The notes under the pieces are model-generated. The model was given only the letters and a program-made list of their open reading frames with translations, made no database searches and was not told the DNA's origin. A stretch of 64,000 nt of DNA from Acidobacteriota bacterium (GTDB taxonomy: Bacteria > Acidobacteriota > Blastocatellia > Pyrinomonadales > Pyrinomonadaceae), in NCBI GenBank assembly GCA_003223025.1, contig QHXR01000006.1:33609-97608 (forward strand). Reading direction: 5' to 3'. This document shows, piece by piece, positions 61,064 to 64,000 of the stretch. Numbering within the stretch: the first letter of the stretch is position 1; each line of letters begins with the position of its first letter. The translations under genes were made by a program, and so were the position numbers.

Positions 61064-62587
61064 ATGTATCTGTCTCTTTTCACGACCCTCAAAAGGCGGT
61101 TCGCCGAGTCGGGATTATTCCTTCCGGCGATCGCCTTGCTGCTGTTTACTTCGAGCAGTGCTCTCGCGGCTACGATAACGGTAACGAACACTGGCGATTC
61201 CGGGCCCGGGACGTTTCGTCAGGCGCTGGCGGACGCCGCGAACGGCGACACCATCATTTTCAATCTCAGCGGTTGCCCGTGTGCGATTACGATAACATCG
61301 GCGAGCTTCGTTACGTCCAGCGACATTACGATCATCGGACCGGGACCGGATGTGCTCCGGCTCGACGGAAATAATGGAAACTTCGGAACTCCGTCCGACT
61401 CAAAGATGTTACTGACCACGTCAGGCACCGTGGTCATCGAAAATCTCACGTTCGCAAACGCACAAGGATCAAACGCGAGCGGAATTGTAAATGAGGGTGA
61501 TCTAACACTGAGGAATGTCGTTCTTCGCGACAACTCCTCGGTACTTGGGTTCGGCGGCGGCATCAACAACCATGGGACGTTACTGCTGATGGACTCGACC
61601 GTCGCCGACAATTACGCGAGCGTCGCCGGCGGAGGGATCGCAAATGTTGGTGACGCAACGATCATCAATTCGACTATCTCTTCCAACCTGGCCGGCGGGA
61701 TCGGTGGGTCCGCCGGTGCGATCTTTTCGGCAGGAACGACGAGCTCTCCCGCCGAGCTTCGTATCATTAATTCGACGGTTGTTAACAATCACGTTCAAGG
61801 TTCGTCGCCCATCGAAGGCGGCGGACTCTATCTCTGGGGGCCACAAACCGTGACGCTAAACAACACGATAGTCGCGGGCAATTACCTTCTAAGTTTAGGA
61901 AACATCATCACCAATGACGACATCGATGGAACTGTTTCGGACGCGGGCAATTCCTTGATCGGCGATGCGGCCTCGTCCGGCGGAGTCATGGACGGCGTCG
62001 ATGGAAATATTGTCGGGATTAACGGCGTAGGCACTCGTCCTTTGGCCACGATTGTAAATCCAGCGCTTCAGAGCAATGGCGGCCCAACGCCGACTCATGC
62101 TCTGATCGGAGGAAGCCCCGCGATCAACGCCGGACGCAATTCGCTGGCGATCGGCCCCGATGGCAATCCGCTCACAACAGATCAACGCGGTCCGGGCTAT
62201 CCGCGGATAGGTGCGGGGACCGTTGACATTGGTTCGTTCGAATTTTTACTCGACTCCGACGGCGACGGCGTTTTTGACGAACTCGACAATTGCGCTTCTA
62301 CTCCGAATTCTAATCAGATCGATACCGACGGCGATGGTTTCGGCGATGCCTGCGATATGGACGACGACGGCGATGGAGTCGGTGACACCGTCGACAATTG
62401 TCCGCTAACGTCGAATCCGGATCAGGCGGATTTCGATCGCGACGGCATCGGCGACACATGCGATTCCCAAACAGGTCCGGCCTCGAACAGAGATCAATGC
62501 CGAAACGGTGGCTGGATGCGATTCAACTTCCCCTTCGTATTCAGGAATCAGGGTGAATGCATTAGCTTTGTAAACGTCGGTCTATGA
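61064..62587 (+). CDS. secreted right-handed beta-helix protein with thrombospondin type 3 repeats
   Basis: 507 residues. Signal peptide ([16 protein letters not shown], mature from ATITVTNT). The beta-helix starts [20 protein letters not shown] (a common CSLREA-like start) and repeats such as [20 protein letters not shown] follow. Near 400-470 there are TSP3-like calcium repeats ([51 protein letters not shown]). It ends with [20 protein letters not shown] and [10 protein letters not shown]. Probably surface-exposed; ligand unknown. Ribosome site AGGAG. Confidence 0.88.
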   Translation: MYLSLFTTLKRRFAESGLFLPAIALLLFTSSSALAATITVTNTGDSGPGTFRQALADAANGDTIIFNLSGCPCAITITSASFVTSSDITIIGPGPDVLRLDGNNGNFGTPSDSKMLLTTSGTVVIENLTFANAQGSNASGIVNEGDLTLRNVVLRDNSSVLGFGGGINNHGTLLLMDSTVADNYASVAGGGIANVGDATIINSTISSNLAGGIGGSAGAIFSAGTTSSPAELRIINSTVVNNHVQGSSPIEGGGLYLWGPQTVTLNNTIVAGNYLLSLGNIITNDDIDGTVSDAGNSLIGDAASSGGVMDGVDGNIVGINGVGTRPLATIVNPALQSNGGPTPTHALIGGSPAINAGRNSLAIGPDGNPLTTDQRGPGYPRIGAGTVDIGSFEFLLDSDGDGVFDELDNCASTPNSNQIDTDGDGFGDACDMDDDGDGVGDTVDNCPLTSNPDQADFDRDGIGDTCDSQTGPASNRDQCRNGGWMRFNFPFVFRNQGECISFVNVGL

Positions 62588-62605
62588 TCCGGCCACCTGT
62601 AGAAC

Positions 62606-62634
62606 CCGGCGGTCGACGAGACCGCCGGCTTCTT
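62606..62634 (+). terminator. intrinsic terminator of the beta-helix gene
   Basis: CCGGCGGTC (62606-62614) pairs with GACCGCCGG (62620-62628), loop GACGA, followed by CTTCTT. Located 19 nt past the stop of the plus-strand gene. Confidence 0.7.
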
Positions 62635-62724
62635 GCAGAGACGTCGTTATCAAGGCACCCAGACCAAACAGCCGGAGTTCAACGTCGAACTAACTGAATA
62701 CAAAATTCGGCGCGTGAGGCCGCT

Positions 62725-64000
62725 CTAAACCTCTCGATGTCCCTGAGAGTTGCAGCCGACATACTCCATCGACTCCTGAAATCGAGGATCGGAACGCAGG
62801 CGATCGTAAAACGGATCGTGGTTCATCAATAGGGGGAAAACGTTGCGCTCCTCGACCGCTCGTTTCAGCCATTCGAATGTCTGATCATTATCGCCGAGCA
62901 TCATGTATGCCCGGACAAAATGGATCGCCAGAACAAACTCACCCGTGGCGAGCTTCATGTTCATCCTTTCGATCTGCTTCAGGGCGACTGCTCGTACGGC
63001 GCCTTCAAAATCGTCGATATTGTTCTCGATGATGCCGGCCATCTCACTATCGCCTTCAAACTTCGCCGCCTTGAAGCGAGCGTTGAGGGCATCCTCGAAC
63101 AAACCTTTGTGTGAGTACGCCTCGGCGAGGATCTCGAGGACGTTCGGATTATTGGGCTCGAGTTCCAATGCCTGATGGAACTGTTCGATCGCCTCGTCAA
63201 AGCGCTTTGCAAACAAAAACGACACACCGAGAAAGCGGCTATAGTTCACCGATAGCGGATCCAGCTGCAGCGCTTGCGAGGACTCGTCGATCGCTTCGGC
63301 AAAGGATCCGGTGACCAGCGAATAAAAGGCGTGAGCATGATGGATCTCGGCGAAGTCCGGATTCGCACTTACCTCGCGCCGGATCGCTTCGCCGGCTGCG
63401 TTGAACTTGCGACGGTTGACGAGATCGAATGCGGCCAGCGTAAGTTGAATTTCGGGCAGTGTCGGGTCGGCTTCGATGGACCTATTAATCGCCGTCTCTG
63501 CCTTCGCCCAACCTTCGCTCGGCGGCATGTCGACGAGTCCCCACGCGGTGCCGTAGCCGTAATAGGATGCGACACCGAAATAGGCCATGCCGAATTTCGG
63601 ATCCGCTTCAACCGCTAGTTGAAAGTATTTAAGGCATTTCCCGAACTCTTCCGGAACGAGCTTCCACCGGTAGTAGATCCCCTTCAAGTAATATTCGTAA
63701 GCTTCCGGATTGTCCGTCATCCTTTTCAGAACAGCAGCTTTTTCTTTGCTTAGAAAATTGACCTTCAATTTGTCGATCACGACAAGCGTGATCTCGTCCT
63801 GAAGCTCGAAGATGTCCTTCATCTCGCCGTCAAAGCGCTCGGACCAGAGTTGGTATCCGTCTTCCGCGTTGACGAGCTTCGCCGTGATCCGCAAACGATC
63901 GCCCGATCTTCTGACACTGCCCTCGAGCACGGTTCTTACGTTCAAGGCGTTTCCGATCTCACTTACCGTCGTGTTTTTACCTTTGAATGAAAATGCCGAA
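62725..64000 (-). CDS. TPR protein with TolB-N-like domain, 5' end outside the window
   Basis: At least 425 residues; the frame stays open to the window edge, so the N-terminus is missing. The first visible part (SAFSFKGKNTTVSEIGNALN, VRTVLEGSVRRSGDRLRITA, LWSERFDGEMKDIFELQDEI) is the TolB-N-like region often found behind winged-helix, adenylate cyclase or protein kinase domains. Then 7-8 TPR-like units (AYEYYLKGIYYRWKLV, FAEIHHAHAFYSLVTGSFAE, AIEQFHQALELEPNNPNVLE). The ending CNSQGHREV lacks any TM. The domain upstream cannot be seen. Confidence 0.85.
   Translation of the reverse strand, partial: SAFSFKGKNTTVSEIGNALNVRTVLEGSVRRSGDRLRITAKLVNAEDGYQLWSERFDGEMKDIFELQDEITLVVIDKLKVNFLSKEKAAVLKRMTDNPEAYEYYLKGIYYRWKLVPEEFGKCLKYFQLAVEADPKFGMAYFGVASYYGYGTAWGLVDMPPSEGWAKAETAINRSIEADPTLPEIQLTLAAFDLVNRRKFNAAGEAIRREVSANPDFAEIHHAHAFYSLVTGSFAEAIDESSQALQLDPLSVNYSRFLGVSFLFAKRFDEAIEQFHQALELEPNNPNVLEILAEAYSHKGLFEDALNARFKAAKFEGDSEMAGIIENNIDDFEGAVRAVALKQIERMNMKLATGEFVLAIHFVRAYMMLGDNDQTFEWLKRAVEERNVFPLLMNHDPFYDRLRSDPRFQESMEYVGCNSQGHREV

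Overview
The window is 64 kb of densely packed bacterial chromosome, about 60 protein genes, most on the minus strand. I see no rRNA, tRNA, prophage or CRISPR array. The gene content points to Acidobacteriota, most likely class Blastocatellia (Pyrinomonadaceae-like). Reasons: an alternative complex III (ACIII) operon fused to a caa3-type oxidase operon, a winged-helix/TolB-propeller protein, a TolB-N/TPR protein, and many intergenic palindromic repeats. The taxonomic call is inference, not a search result.

Layout. 0-8 kb: tRNA modification (tsaC), repair (uvrC), a DUF6569 secreted protein, a Kef-type antiporter, a lipoprotein and thymidine kinase. 8-21 kb: lower glycolysis is scattered through this part (gpmI, eno, pyk) with a GH15 glucoamylase-like enzyme, a Nudix hydrolase, a TlpA-like thioredoxin, a NifU-like protein and a CorC-type exporter. 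20.8-26.5 kb: a VIT-family transporter, an FMN reductase, a radical SAM protein and a LolA/LolD-like cluster with no permease. 26.7-42.1 kb: one long minus-strand respiratory unit, actA-actB-actC-[GT39-like glycosyltransferase]-actD-actE-actF-[membrane protein]-sco-ctaC-ctaD-ctaE-ctaF, closed by a terminator. 42.4-46.6 kb: a ROK kinase, a DedA protein, a GHMP kinase and a DUF4097-like protein. 46.9-49.9 kb: purQ, purS and a purB broken by a frameshift. 50-50.7 kb: a REP-associated tyrosine transposase (RAYT) between inverted REP copies. 50.7-58.3 kb: a lysine/diaminopimelate operon (dapB, dapA, dapD, an aminotransferase, asd) with small unknown genes mixed in. 58.5-64 kb: a CadC-like winged-helix/TolB protein, a beta-helix protein with thrombospondin-3 repeats, and a TPR protein cut by the window edge.

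Two things stand out. First, a GT-C (GT39-like) glycosyltransferase sits inside the ACIII operon, and three periplasm-facing subunits of the same operon (ActB, ActE, CtaC) carry unusual Ala/Ser/Thr/Asn-rich segments. A dedicated O-glycosylation of the respiratory supercomplex is a testable hypothesis. Second, nearly every longer intergenic gap holds a large inverted repeat. Many arms are built of 7-8 nt words repeated in tandem (for example GTTTCTA, GTTCGTT, GGGATTT). The word differs from locus to locus but the architecture is the same, and several copies supply the last codons and the stop codon of the neighbouring gene. A second family, around the core GGATGCGACTGGAACGCAGG, occurs four times. 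Together they form a repeat system larger and more varied than ordinary REP elements.
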